Positions 1 to 6,045 of a stretch of 11,290 nucleotides of DNA are shown here, in pieces (the stretch's first letter is position 1; each line of letters begins with the position of its first letter). A program made the translations under genes and the position numbers. The notes under the pieces are model-generated. The model was not told the origin of the DNA. It saw only the letters and a list, made by a program, of their open reading frames with translations, and did no database searches. The DNA lies in the NCBI GenBank assembly GCA_019348365.1, contig JAHWJO010000101.1:1-11290 (forward strand), given 5' to 3'. This DNA comes from Armatimonadota bacterium. GTDB taxonomy: Bacteria > Armatimonadota > DTGP01 > JAHWJO01.

Positions 1-642
1 GCAGAGTAATCCGCCAGCCGAGTCTGAATCTGTTTGCACGTCATGAGAAGGGTCCTCCCGGAGCGGCGCCAGATGTTTCTTCAGCCGTTGCCGGGCACGA
101 AAGAGTTTCGATTTAATATTGGCATTGGAGAGACGAGTGATCCCTTCAATTTCTTCATAGGTATGGCCCTGAAGGTGGTAGAGGGTCACCAGAAGGCGGT
201 CCTCCGGACTCAGCCGTCCCAGGGCGACATGGAGCTGCTCCGCCGCTTCGTTCCGAAGGTAGGTCTCTTCGGGCTGAGAATCGGACGTTGCAGGCAGGTT
301 CGCGGTCTCCTGGCCCTCGGGAAGGTCCTCCAGCAATGTGAAGGATCGGGATCGGCGGGACCGGAGGCGATCCACCGCGAGATTGGAGGCCATCTGATAG
401 ATCCATGTGGTGACGCGGCTGCGCCCGCCAAACCGGTGACAGTTTCGCCACACTTTGAGGAAGACCTCGGGCACGAGCTCTTCGGCATCCTCGTGGCTGC
501 CCAGCATCCGGTAGGCCAGGTTGTAGATCATGCGATGATGATGCTCCCAGAGTTCCCGCAGAGCCGCCTGGCTGCCCTCCTGGCAGGCCTGAAGCAGTTC
601 CCGGTCTCTCGTTTCGGCAGCATCGCGTTCCGACGATGTCAT
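1..642 (-). CDS. ECF-type RNA polymerase sigma factor (3' end beyond left edge)
   Basis: The minus frame is open from an ATG at 642 to base 1 (214 codons, no stop reached), so the C-terminus lies outside the window. Sigma70 region 2 spans about residues 26-96, with the stretch MIYNLAYRMLGSHEDAEELV followed by EVFLKVWR and then TTWIYQMASNLAVDRLRSRR. Region 4 spans about 135-191, with LSPEDRLLVTLYHLQGHTYE and the helix-turn-helix SNANIKSKLFRARQRLKK. No region 3 lies between them, which is the ECF layout; it would direct RNA polymerase to a small regulon. The start is supported by AGGAG at 653-657, 10 bases upstream. ECF proteins are usually 170-210 residues, so the stop should be only a few codons past the edge, and an anti-sigma gene may follow there. 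One oddity is Pro58 in region 2.2, where most ECF factors have Gln in the (T/V)QEVF motif. The family call is firm; its group and stimulus are unknown. Confidence 0.93.
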   Translation of the reverse strand, partial: MTSSERDAAETRDRELLQACQEGSQAALRELWEHHHRMIYNLAYRMLGSHEDAEELVPEVFLKVWRNCHRFGGRSRVTTWIYQMASNLAVDRLRSRRSRSFTLLEDLPEGQETANLPATSDSQPEETYLRNEAAEQLHVALGRLSPEDRLLVTLYHLQGHTYEEIEGITRLSNANIKSKLFRARQRLKKHLAPLREDPSHDVQTDSDSAGGLLC

Positions 643-676
643 AAGTCGCACACTCCTGTACAGGTTCATATTGTAT

Positions 677-702
677 GACGGCGAAGATGAAATCCGGTTG
701 CA
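677..702 (-). promoter_or_regulatory. Candidate ECF-type promoter of the sigma factor gene
   Basis: Reading the minus strand, TGCAACC (702-696) is followed after 15 bases by CGTCATA (680-674). This matches the general AAC-containing -35 and CGTC-type -10 pattern of ECF-dependent promoters. It would start transcription about 25 bases before the ATG, leaving room for the AGGAG ribosome site. The position and fit suggest that the sigma factor transcribes its own gene, as many ECF factors do. This is inference from motif shape only. Confidence 0.45.
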
Positions 703-837
703 TCCGCATGTAAACGGAGCGGCACAGGGAACCCTCCTTCGCCTTCTGCGGGCTTGCACCTCGTCGAGCGCGCACTCCGGATGGCGCAAACGACCGATGA
801 CCGCTTCTTCCGGAGTTAAGCTCACAGGATGATGTAT

Positions 838-969
838 AGGACTTACGCATCCCCTCGGAAGAGTCTTTCATTCCGGGCGTAGCGAAGAATCTGCGTTTCA
901 TTCCTGGCGTACACGCAGTTCCGTTGCTACGCTCAGAATGACAGATGCGATAGGTTTTGCGTAAGTCCT
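838..969. repeat. MITE-like palindromic element with 12-bp terminal inverted repeats
   Basis: The ends are a perfect 12-bp inverted repeat, AGGACTTACGCA (838-849) and TGCGTAAGTCCT (958-969). Inside is a second, larger imperfect palindrome: a 30-base unit at 866-895 recurs inverted at 914-943 (23 of 30 positions match). A partial direct copy lies at 896-911, sharing TTTCATTCC(G/T)GGCGTA. The flanks GATGTAT (831-837) and GATGCAT (970-976) differ at one base and could be a target-site duplication. There is no coding capacity, so it would have to be moved by a transposase elsewhere. The CATTCTGAGCGTAGC core resembles a dispersed repeat common in environmental bacterial genomes. Its role (MITE, REP-like or RNA hairpin) cannot be decided from one copy. 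Confidence 0.7.
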
Positions 970-1065
970 GATGCATAAGAAGTTATGTTCTTCCAGGGTT
1001 TTCGGGCATCTATTGCATGCGGAGGAAGACACTGAAGAACGGACCCACCACCGTCCGATAATTAT

Positions 1066-1094
1066 TTGACTACAGATGTCATCATCCCTACAAT
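1066..1094 (+). promoter_or_regulatory. Sigma70-type promoter of the BlaI-family gene
   Basis: TTGACT (1066-1071) and TACAAT (1089-1094) are separated by exactly 17 bases, close to the ideal housekeeping promoter. Transcription would begin near 1101, giving a leader of about 60 bases before the ATG at 1163. It is the best-matched promoter in the window. Confidence 0.75.
1069..1082 (+). promoter_or_regulatory. Candidate BlaI-type operator inside the promoter spacer
   Basis: ACTACAGATGTCAT contains the core TACA-GA-TGTc, close to the dyad TACAnnTGTA bound by BlaI/MecI repressors. It overlaps the -35 box and the spacer of the promoter at 1066-1094, so binding would block polymerase. The right half-site is imperfect (C instead of A). 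This suggests autorepression, which is usual for the family. Confidence 0.55.
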
Positions 1095-1162
1095 AAAACT
1101 ACGTTCGTCGTACTTCGAGCGCCGTGTGTCGTCCCGCCGTGTGCCCCCCAAGGGAGCGTGGA

Positions 1163-1618
1163 ATGAAAGATAAGCCGCCGTTAGGAGCACAGGAGCTCGA
1201 AGTCCTCCGGTTCGTGGCCGATCACGCTCCGGCGACCGTCCGTCTCGTGACGGAGCAGTTCGGCGAAGCGCGCGGCCTGGCCCGCACGACGATCCAGACG
1301 ATGATGGAGCGCCTGCGGAAGAAGGGATACCTGATCCGCACCAAGGCCGATGAAGGCACGTATCAGTACTCCCCCAGCCTGGCGCAGACCGACCTGCTGT
1401 TGAGCCTCGTACAGAATTTCGTTGAGAAGACACTGGGCGGCTCCATCTCGCCGTTTCTCGCTTATCTCTCCGAATCGCCCGACCTCACTCCCGAAGAGAT
1501 CGAAGAACTCCGCCGACTGCTGGAATTGCTGAAGCCCCGGCCCGAACGGGGAGGGAGGGGAGCCCTGAATCCGCCCCCGAGGAGACTGCCTGGCTTCCCC
1601 CCGGATCGAAAGCCGTAA
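1163..1618 (+). CDS. BlaI/MecI/CopY-family transcriptional repressor
   Basis: This 151-residue protein matches the Penicillinase_R family. An N-terminal winged helix (about 5-70) includes LGAQELEVLRFVADHAPATV, the recognition region ARTTIQTMMERLRKKGYL and the wing TKADEGTYQYSP. The C-terminal dimerisation helices (about 75-122) contain LVQNFVEKTLGG and TPEEIEELRRLLE. Such dimers repress promoters with TACAnnTGTA dyads, and one lies in this gene's own promoter. The start at 1163 has AGGGAG six bases upstream; a GTG at 1124 would add 13 residues unlike the family. No BlaR1/MecR1 sensor protease (M56) gene is adjacent. By alignment from memory with staphylococcal BlaI, the N-F cleavage pair at 101-102 is Y-L here. 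The last 25 or so residues are a Pro/Arg/Gly-rich tail. It probably responds to a signal encoded elsewhere; its target genes are unknown. Confidence 0.9.
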   Translation: MKDKPPLGAQELEVLRFVADHAPATVRLVTEQFGEARGLARTTIQTMMERLRKKGYLIRTKADEGTYQYSPSLAQTDLLLSLVQNFVEKTLGGSISPFLAYLSESPDLTPEEIEELRRLLELLKPRPERGGRGALNPPPRRLPGFPPDRKP

Positions 1619-1714
1619 TTCGATTCGATGGGTGGCGGATCAAGCTTCGGCCCCACGGGAGGAAGGGGAATTGAACCGGAACATGGGGGAGCGCGCAGAG
1701 GACGCATTCCGGTA

Positions 1715-1743
1715 ACATGCTCCATTACGCCGGGGTAGCATGT
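1715..1743. repeat. Inverted repeat upstream of the SRPBCC gene
   Basis: ACATGCT (1715-1721) and AGCATGT (1737-1743) are perfect 7-bp arms separated by 15 bases, ending about 63 bases before the ATG at 1807. This could be a regulator-binding dyad or leader hairpin. No convincing -35/-10 pair was found in the 188-base gap 1619-1806. Confidence 0.3.
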
Positions 1744-1806
1744 ATGGGATTCGGCATCGCAGGGAAAGAATAGGGGCGGAAAAGAAACCGCCGAAAGGGA
1801 GATCCC

Positions 1807-2247
1807 ATGTCCGCCATTGAAGAATCCGTCCTCGTCCTCTCCGACACGCAGCGCGCTTACGAAATGCTCACCGACTTCGAGCACTATCCGGAATTCATGC
1901 CCGGCGTCGAGGAGGTCCGCCGTACGGGCGAAACGCTAATGCACTGGACCGCCGATCGGGACGGCCAGCGTAAAGAATGGGACACGCAGGTGATCCAGAT
2001 GGACCCGGAGGAGCGCATCGCGTTCCAAGGCCTCGACGGCGACCCTCCCGTGCGCTGTACGCTCACCTTCCACCCGGAGGGCCAGGGGACCCGGATCACC
2101 CTCCTGCTGGAAAACGACCCGGGAGACGAGAACGAAGTCCGCGACCATGTACGGGAGACCTTACAGAATTTGAAGGCGATCATGGACCAGGGGCCCCCCC
2201 ATCGCTGGCCTGCCGCCGCGTCCTCCCATGAAACGCATTCGTCCTGA
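1807..2247 (+). CDS. SRPBCC / Coq10-RatA-like START-superfamily protein
   Basis: This 146-residue protein has the helix-grip pattern of the polyketide cyclase/START (SRPBCC) superfamily. The diagnostic piece is YEMLTDFEHYPEFMPGVEEV (about 18-37), which resembles the YPeFlP motif of Coq10/RatA proteins. Beta-strand segments follow, including RKEWDTQVIQMDPEERIAFQ and TRITLLLENDP. The C-terminal helix is about HVRETLQNLKAIM. These proteins bind hydrophobic ligands; no particular ligand can be named. AAGGGAG five bases before the ATG fixes the start. It stands alone: 188 bases separate it from the BlaI gene and a strong terminator follows. The last 18 or so residues come after a run of seven C (2194-2200) and look unstructured, so the tail could reflect slippage or a sequence error. 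Confidence 0.8.
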   Translation: MSAIEESVLVLSDTQRAYEMLTDFEHYPEFMPGVEEVRRTGETLMHWTADRDGQRKEWDTQVIQMDPEERIAFQGLDGDPPVRCTLTFHPEGQGTRITLLLENDPGDENEVRDHVRETLQNLKAIMDQGPPHRWPAAASSHETHSS

Positions 2248-2285
2248 AGCCCCCGTTTCGTCACAATAGATTTGCGTAGGTTCAT

Positions 2286-2316
2286 GGCCGACCGTCAGGG
2301 TCGGCCTTCCTTTTCT
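2286..2316 (+). terminator. Rho-independent terminator after the SRPBCC gene
   Basis: A perfect 8-bp stem GGCCGACC (2286-2293) / GGTCGGCC (2299-2306) with a 5-base loop is followed by TTCCTTTTCT. It lies 38 bases past the stop at 2247 and insulates the next gene, so the downstream dehydrogenase needs its own promoter in 2317-2386. I could not identify one. Confidence 0.85.
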
Positions 2317-2386
2317 CCTCGACTCGCGGCTGCGGCATCTCACTCCCTCGATGCTTGCGGCCCTCCTCTCATCTCTCGGAGGACTC

Positions 2387-3547
2387 ATGGCGCGCCCTAC
2401 GGCGGTCCACTTCGGCGCGGGCAGCATCGGCCGGGGCTTCCTCGGGCAGCTCCTCTGCGACGCCGGATACGAAGTCGTGTTCGTGGACGTTCAGCCGGAC
2501 CTGATCGCCGCGCTCAACGAACGGCGGCGCTACCCGCTCCGGTTCGTCTCGGCGGAGGAGCAGCGTACCGTGGAGGTCGGCCCGGTTCGGGCGGTGGACG
2601 GGCGCGATTCGGAGGCCGTCGCCGGTGAAGTGGCGCGCGCGGGGTGTCTCTCGACGGCGGTGGGCGCGGGGGCGCTCCCCCACATCGCGGGACCGCTGGC
2701 GGACGGGCTCGCCCGCCGGTCCGACCCCGTCACCCTCCTCATCTGCGAGAACCTGCCGGACCCGGCGGGGACTTTCCGCGATCTGCTGTCCGCGCGGGGC
2801 GGGCGAAACCTCGAAGGTGCGTTCGGGAAGCGGATCGGACTTGCGCCGTGCGTCGTCAGCCGGATGGTGCCCGTTCCCGATCCGACCCTCCTCCGCGATC
2901 CGCTGGAGGTCATCGCCGAGCCGTACGCCCGCCTCCCCGTGGACGCCGCCGGAATCGTCGGCCCTCCCCCGCCGATCCCCGGACTGGAGCCGAAAGAGAA
3001 TTTTCCTGCCTACGTGCGGCTGAAGCTGTACGTCCACAACGCGGGACACGCGGCGGCGGCCTATCACGCCTTCCCGCGCGGCTGTACCTACATCCACGAG
3101 GCGATGGAAGACCCGTACATCGCCAGCGAGGTGGACGGAGTGATGCGCGAGGGCTGCGCCGCGCTTCATTGCGCCGAGGGTCTGGACGAAGCCTATCTCA
3201 CCGGCTACCGGGAAGACCTCCTTCATCGGTTCCGCAACCCGCACCTGGGGGACACCGTCGCGCGGGTGGCCCGCGACCCGGCGCGGAAGCTGGCCCCGGA
3301 AGACCGTCTGATTGGCGCGGCAAAAACGGCCCTGGCGCACGGCATCCCGCCCGAACACCTCGCTCGCGCCCTCGCGGCGGCGCTCCGCTTCCATCCGGAG
3401 GGAGACCCCTCCGCCTCACGCATCCAAAAGCTTCTGGAGGAAGGGGGACCGCTCCGAGTCCTCCGGGAGACCGGCGGCCTTCCCGAAGATCACCCCCTCA
3501 CGCGAATGGTCCTTCGCGCCTGCGAGGAGGAAACGCGTGGAGAATGA
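2387..3547 (+). CDS. mtlD: Mannitol-1-phosphate 5-dehydrogenase family protein
   Basis: The 386-residue product is the size of E. coli MtlD (382). The N-terminal NAD-binding Rossmann motif is VHFGAGSIGRGFLG (residues 7-20). The C-terminal helical domain holds the polyol-dehydrogenase signature KLYVHNAGHA, with Lys213 as expected catalytic base plus Asn218 and His221. The family oxidises mannitol 1-phosphate to fructose 6-phosphate with NAD+; related sugar-phosphate substrates are possible. The ATG at 2387 has GGAGGA at 2378-2383; an in-frame ATG at 2351 would add 12 residues ahead of the nucleotide-binding strand and has no good ribosome site. No PTS mannitol transporter gene is adjacent, so the source of the phosphorylated polyol is unclear. 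A sugar isomerase gene follows on the same strand after 115 bases. The family call is strong; the exact substrate is inferred. Confidence 0.87.
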   Translation: MARPTAVHFGAGSIGRGFLGQLLCDAGYEVVFVDVQPDLIAALNERRRYPLRFVSAEEQRTVEVGPVRAVDGRDSEAVAGEVARAGCLSTAVGAGALPHIAGPLADGLARRSDPVTLLICENLPDPAGTFRDLLSARGGRNLEGAFGKRIGLAPCVVSRMVPVPDPTLLRDPLEVIAEPYARLPVDAAGIVGPPPPIPGLEPKENFPAYVRLKLYVHNAGHAAAAYHAFPRGCTYIHEAMEDPYIASEVDGVMREGCAALHCAEGLDEAYLTGYREDLLHRFRNPHLGDTVARVARDPARKLAPEDRLIGAAKTALAHGIPPEHLARALAAALRFHPEGDPSASRIQKLLEEGGPLRVLRETGGLPEDHPLTRMVLRACEEETRGE

Positions 3548-3585
3548 CGGAATACGCCGTGTAGGAGATTTTGTCGGAGTTGCCC

Positions 3586-3599
3586 GCGAATTTATTCGC
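3586..3599. promoter_or_regulatory. 14-bp palindrome, possible operator
   Basis: GCGAAT-TT-ATTCGC is a perfect 6-bp dyad centred on TT; flanking CCC and CGGG partly extend it. It lies 39 bases after the mtlD stop and 64 bases before the isomerase ATG. It lacks a T-tract, so an operator for a dimeric regulator is likelier than a terminator. The cognate regulator is not visible in this window. Confidence 0.4.
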
Positions 3600-3618
3600 C
3601 GGGCCAAACCGGGCCAAA
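3599..3618. repeat. Perfect 10-bp tandem duplication upstream of the isomerase gene
   Basis: CCGGGCCAAA occurs twice back to back (3599-3608, 3609-3618), one DNA helical turn apart and abutting the palindrome at 3586-3599. It could be paired binding half-sites on one face of the helix or simple replication slippage. Confidence 0.6.
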
Positions 3619-3662
3619 GTAGAACATTCCTCCCAAGTGAATCACCCCAAGGAGACGATTCC

Positions 3663-4475
3663 ATGTCCACCTTCATCCCCTGTATCAACTCGATCACGCT
3701 CAAGCAAGCCTCCCTGGAGGAGAAGATTCGCCTGTCGGCGCAGAACGGGTACAAAGCCATCGAGCTCTGGAACGACGAGCTCACTCAATATGTGGAAGGC
3801 GGGGGCAGCCTCGACGATGTGATGAATCGGGTCCACGACGCGGACCTTCACGTCCCGAATATCATCGCCGTGCATGGCTGGATCAACGCGACGGGCGCGG
3901 ACCGGGATAAAGCGTTCGAGGAAGTGGAGCGGCGCATGGACCAGGCCGCGAAGGTCGGCTCCCCGTTCATCACCGCCAGCCCCTCGAAGGACGAGATCGA
4001 CGTGGACCTCGCGGCGGAGAACTACCGCGCGCTCCTTGACCTCGGCGAGCAGCACGGAGTCCGGCCCGCCCTCGAATACCTCGGATTCGTGAAGGGCCTC
4101 AAGGACATCAAGACGGCGGCGGAGATCATCGAAAAGGCCGACCACCCCGACAGCACCATCGTCCACGACTTCTTCCACATGTACAACGGCGGCTCGTCCG
4201 TCGAAGACCTGCGGCTCATCCCCGCCGACAAGATCGCGATGGTGCATCTGGACGACGCGCCGGACACCAAAGCCATCGGGGAGTATAAGGATGCCGACCG
4301 TGTCTGGCCCGGCGACGGCACGATCCAGCTCCGCCAGATGTGCGACGTGCTGAAGGAGATCGGCTACACCGGCTACGTCTCACTGGAGCTGTTCAACCCC
4401 GAGTACTGGGAGATGGACGCGGAGGAAGCCGCCCGCGTGGGCGCGGAGAAATCGCGGCCTTACTTCAGCGCCTGA
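3663..4475 (+). CDS. TIM-barrel sugar (phosphate) isomerase/epimerase
   Basis: The 270-residue protein fits the xylose-isomerase-like TIM-barrel family (AP_endonuc_2), which includes hydroxypyruvate, inosose and ketose isomerases/epimerases. Likely metal ligands are in their usual order: Glu138 in ALEYLGF, Asp169 in IVHDFFHMYNGG, His195 in MVHLDDAPD and Glu242 in VSLELFNPEYW. DRVWPGDG (212-219) is the substrate-phosphate or hydroxyl loop seen in the family. There is no signal peptide, so it is cytoplasmic. The start at 3663 has AAGGAG eight bases upstream; the frame is open further back to 3312, but that stretch overlaps mtlD in another frame. It follows mtlD on the same strand with a palindrome and tandem repeat between, so it may be separately controlled. 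The substrate cannot be read from the sequence. Confidence 0.86.
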   Translation: MSTFIPCINSITLKQASLEEKIRLSAQNGYKAIELWNDELTQYVEGGGSLDDVMNRVHDADLHVPNIIAVHGWINATGADRDKAFEEVERRMDQAAKVGSPFITASPSKDEIDVDLAAENYRALLDLGEQHGVRPALEYLGFVKGLKDIKTAAEIIEKADHPDSTIVHDFFHMYNGGSSVEDLRLIPADKIAMVHLDDAPDTKAIGEYKDADRVWPGDGTIQLRQMCDVLKEIGYTGYVSLELFNPEYWEMDAEEAARVGAEKSRPYFSA

Positions 4476-4484
4476 AGAAACCTT

Positions 4485-4515
4485 AAAACCAATGGATGAG
4501 GAATCCATTGGTTTT
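4485..4515. terminator. Bidirectional terminator between convergent genes
   Basis: A perfect 13-bp stem AAAACCAATGGAT (4485-4497) / ATCCATTGGTTTT (4503-4515) with loop GAGGA gives a T-run after the stem on either strand. It lies 9 bases after the isomerase stop and 11 bases beyond the stop of the minus-strand hydrolase, so one hairpin serves both. Confidence 0.9.
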
Positions 4516-4526
4516 ACTCATCTTCG

Positions 4527-5840
4527 CTATTTCATGCTGTGGAGGGCCGAGCCGGGGCGGGGGTAATCCCGCGAGGCATCGTCGATCACGAGGACCCAGT
4601 CCGGACCGCCTTTCGGAGGCGTGAAGGTCTTCCGGCCCTCCCGCTGAAATTCTCCGATCTTGCGTGACGTGCCGTTGCGCGGGTCGTACCAGTACGCGTT
4701 GAGGGTCTCCCCGCTCAGCTTCTCCAGGTCCACGTCGACGGCTCGGCCTGTGGGGAGGTAGATCATGGCGTAGCTGCCGTCCTCGTCCCGCGTGGCCTGC
4801 GTGTGGTGGACTCCTTCGCCCACATCCGAGGCGATGAGGCTCTGGTCGGGGATGCGGGTGAGGAACGGTCGGGAGAGCAGCAAGTCCTTCGCGTGGCGCA
4901 TCTGGCCGGAGCCGGGCAGGTGCATGGCCTCGTACCAAGGCCGGCGGCAGACGCTCAACGGCTCGCGGCCCGGCTGCCAGAACTGCCAGATCGGGTGGCA
5001 GCCGTAGGTGTGCCCGTGCGCCCCCGCGAACAGCGCCCAGTAGGCGGCTTTCCGGTTGTCGTACTCCTCCAGGTAGCCGTTCTCGATCTTGAACCCGGCG
5101 GGGTGGTCTTCGTAGCCCGGCTCGGCGTCCATGCAGGGCTTCACCGGCGTCCGCTCGTAATCGGACCGGATGCAGTTGAAGTTCTCCTGGTTGCGGCCAT
5201 GGCCGGACTGCCACATGTTGAAATCGAGCCATTCCGCGTCGTGGAAGTTCTGCGCGGAGGTCTGCCCCCCCTGTGGGTGGAAGCTGATCAGGTGACGCCC
5301 GCCGTCGCCCGCGCGAAGCCCTTCCGCCATCGCGCCGAGGATCGCACGGTGCTCGTCCGTTTCCACCGCCCGGTCACCGCCGAGAATCCAGATCACCGGA
5401 TTGTCGGCGTAACGGCGGCCCAGCCACTCGCCGAACGTCTGCGCGTTCTCCGGGGTGAACACCTCCGGACCTGCGCCCCACTTCTTGTTCCACTTGTCGC
5501 CCCAGGAGGGGAGCATTCCGATGACCAGGCCCAGCTCCTCCGCCCGGTTGACGATGTAGTCTACATGCTCGAAGTAGGCTTCGTTGGGCCGCGCGGGGTC
5601 GTCGTCCTCCAGAGGGGCGTGTCCGTAGGGGTTCGGATCGTGGAGCCCGTCCAGCTCCGCCAGAACCACGGCCTGGATGACGGTGAACCCTTTGGCCGCC
5701 CGGTCCTGAAGATAATGATCGGCTTCGTTCCGGTCGAGCCGGTGGAACAACTCCCAGGCGGTGTCGCCGAGGTAGAAGAACGGCGCGCCGTCCTCGTGGA
5801 TGAGGAACCGCCGGTTGTCGCTCACGCGTAGACGTTTCAC
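4527..5840 (-). CDS. GH140-like (DUF4038, apiosidase-type) glycoside hydrolase
   Basis: The 437-residue protein has a DUF4038/GH140-like TIM barrel (about 10-335) and a C-terminal beta domain (about 340-425; the 'collagen-binding 2' type). The N-terminus RFLIHEDGAPFFYLGDTAWE is typical of the family. Acidic candidates for catalysis are Asp156 in WILGGDR and Glu240 in PCMDAEPGYE, after strands 4 and 7. Characterised GH140 enzymes release apiose from rhamnogalacturonan II; the sugar cleaved here is inferred only from the family. The start is GTG at 5840, with AAAGGAGA about 12 bases upstream, rather long spacing but the only start fitting the conserved N-terminus. There is no signal peptide, so it probably acts on imported fragments. 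A paralogous domain lies at 8034-9341. The leader (5841-6045) is shared with the divergent esterase gene and shows no clear promoter. Confidence 0.87.
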   Translation of the reverse strand: MKRLRVSDNRRFLIHEDGAPFFYLGDTAWELFHRLDRNEADHYLQDRAAKGFTVIQAVVLAELDGLHDPNPYGHAPLEDDDPARPNEAYFEHVDYIVNRAEELGLVIGMLPSWGDKWNKKWGAGPEVFTPENAQTFGEWLGRRYADNPVIWILGGDRAVETDEHRAILGAMAEGLRAGDGGRHLISFHPQGGQTSAQNFHDAEWLDFNMWQSGHGRNQENFNCIRSDYERTPVKPCMDAEPGYEDHPAGFKIENGYLEEYDNRKAAYWALFAGAHGHTYGCHPIWQFWQPGREPLSVCRRPWYEAMHLPGSGQMRHAKDLLLSRPFLTRIPDQSLIASDVGEGVHHTQATRDEDGSYAMIYLPTGRAVDVDLEKLSGETLNAYWYDPRNGTSRKIGEFQREGRKTFTPPKGGPDWVLVIDDASRDYPRPGSALHSMK

Positions 5841-6045
5841 GATGTTCTGGGTCTCCTTTCTGGCTTCGGCTGTGCAATCTATAAAGTTGAAGGGTCGAAG
5901 AATCCTATGTCCTGGCCTTTTGTGGGGCAGTTTGTGATTTGCGCCCTCACCCCCGGCCAGCCTCCCTTGAGATCATGAGCAATTTCCCGGTCAGATGGCA
6001 TTTGATCCTCCATAATCCACCTATTTTGCATCACAGGTCCAACCC

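Larger units (their letters stand above)
643..1162. other. 520 bp intergenic region between divergent regulator genes
   Basis: No gene is supported here. From the left it holds the sigma-factor leader and candidate promoter (643-702), then about 135 bases (703-837) with no recognisable content beyond a 7-bp inverted repeat ACTCCGG/CCGGAGT (774-780 and 810-816). The MITE-like element follows at 838-969, then about 95 bases with nothing clear, then the BlaI promoter/operator (1066-1094) and leader. A minus-strand open frame crossing 155-976 is an out-of-frame shadow of the sigma gene extended through the repeat. Confidence 0.7.

Noticed and set aside
866..943. Repeated 30-base units as a possible CRISPR array
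   Set aside because: The units abut without spacers, one is inverted, and they sit inside terminal inverted repeats; no cas gene is present.
155..976. Long minus-strand open frame of 273 codons
   Set aside because: It overlaps the true sigma factor in another frame and runs through the MITE-like repeat; its translation shows no domain and only reflects GC-rich shadow coding.
2351..2353. Upstream ATG as start of the mtlD-family gene
   Set aside because: It adds 12 residues ahead of the Rossmann strand and lacks a ribosome site, whereas the ATG at 2387 has GGAGGA just before it.
2369..3394. 341-codon minus-strand open frame
   Set aside because: It is antisense to the mtlD-family gene, which has a full set of motifs on the plus strand.
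4803..5831. 342-codon plus-strand open frame
   Set aside because: It is antisense to the GH140-like gene, with low-complexity composition and no family resemblance.
5841..6045. Divergent promoters between the GH140-like and esterase genes
   Set aside because: AT-rich stretches such as TATAGA (minus) and CATAAT (plus) exist, but no acceptable -35 at 15-19 bases could be found for either.
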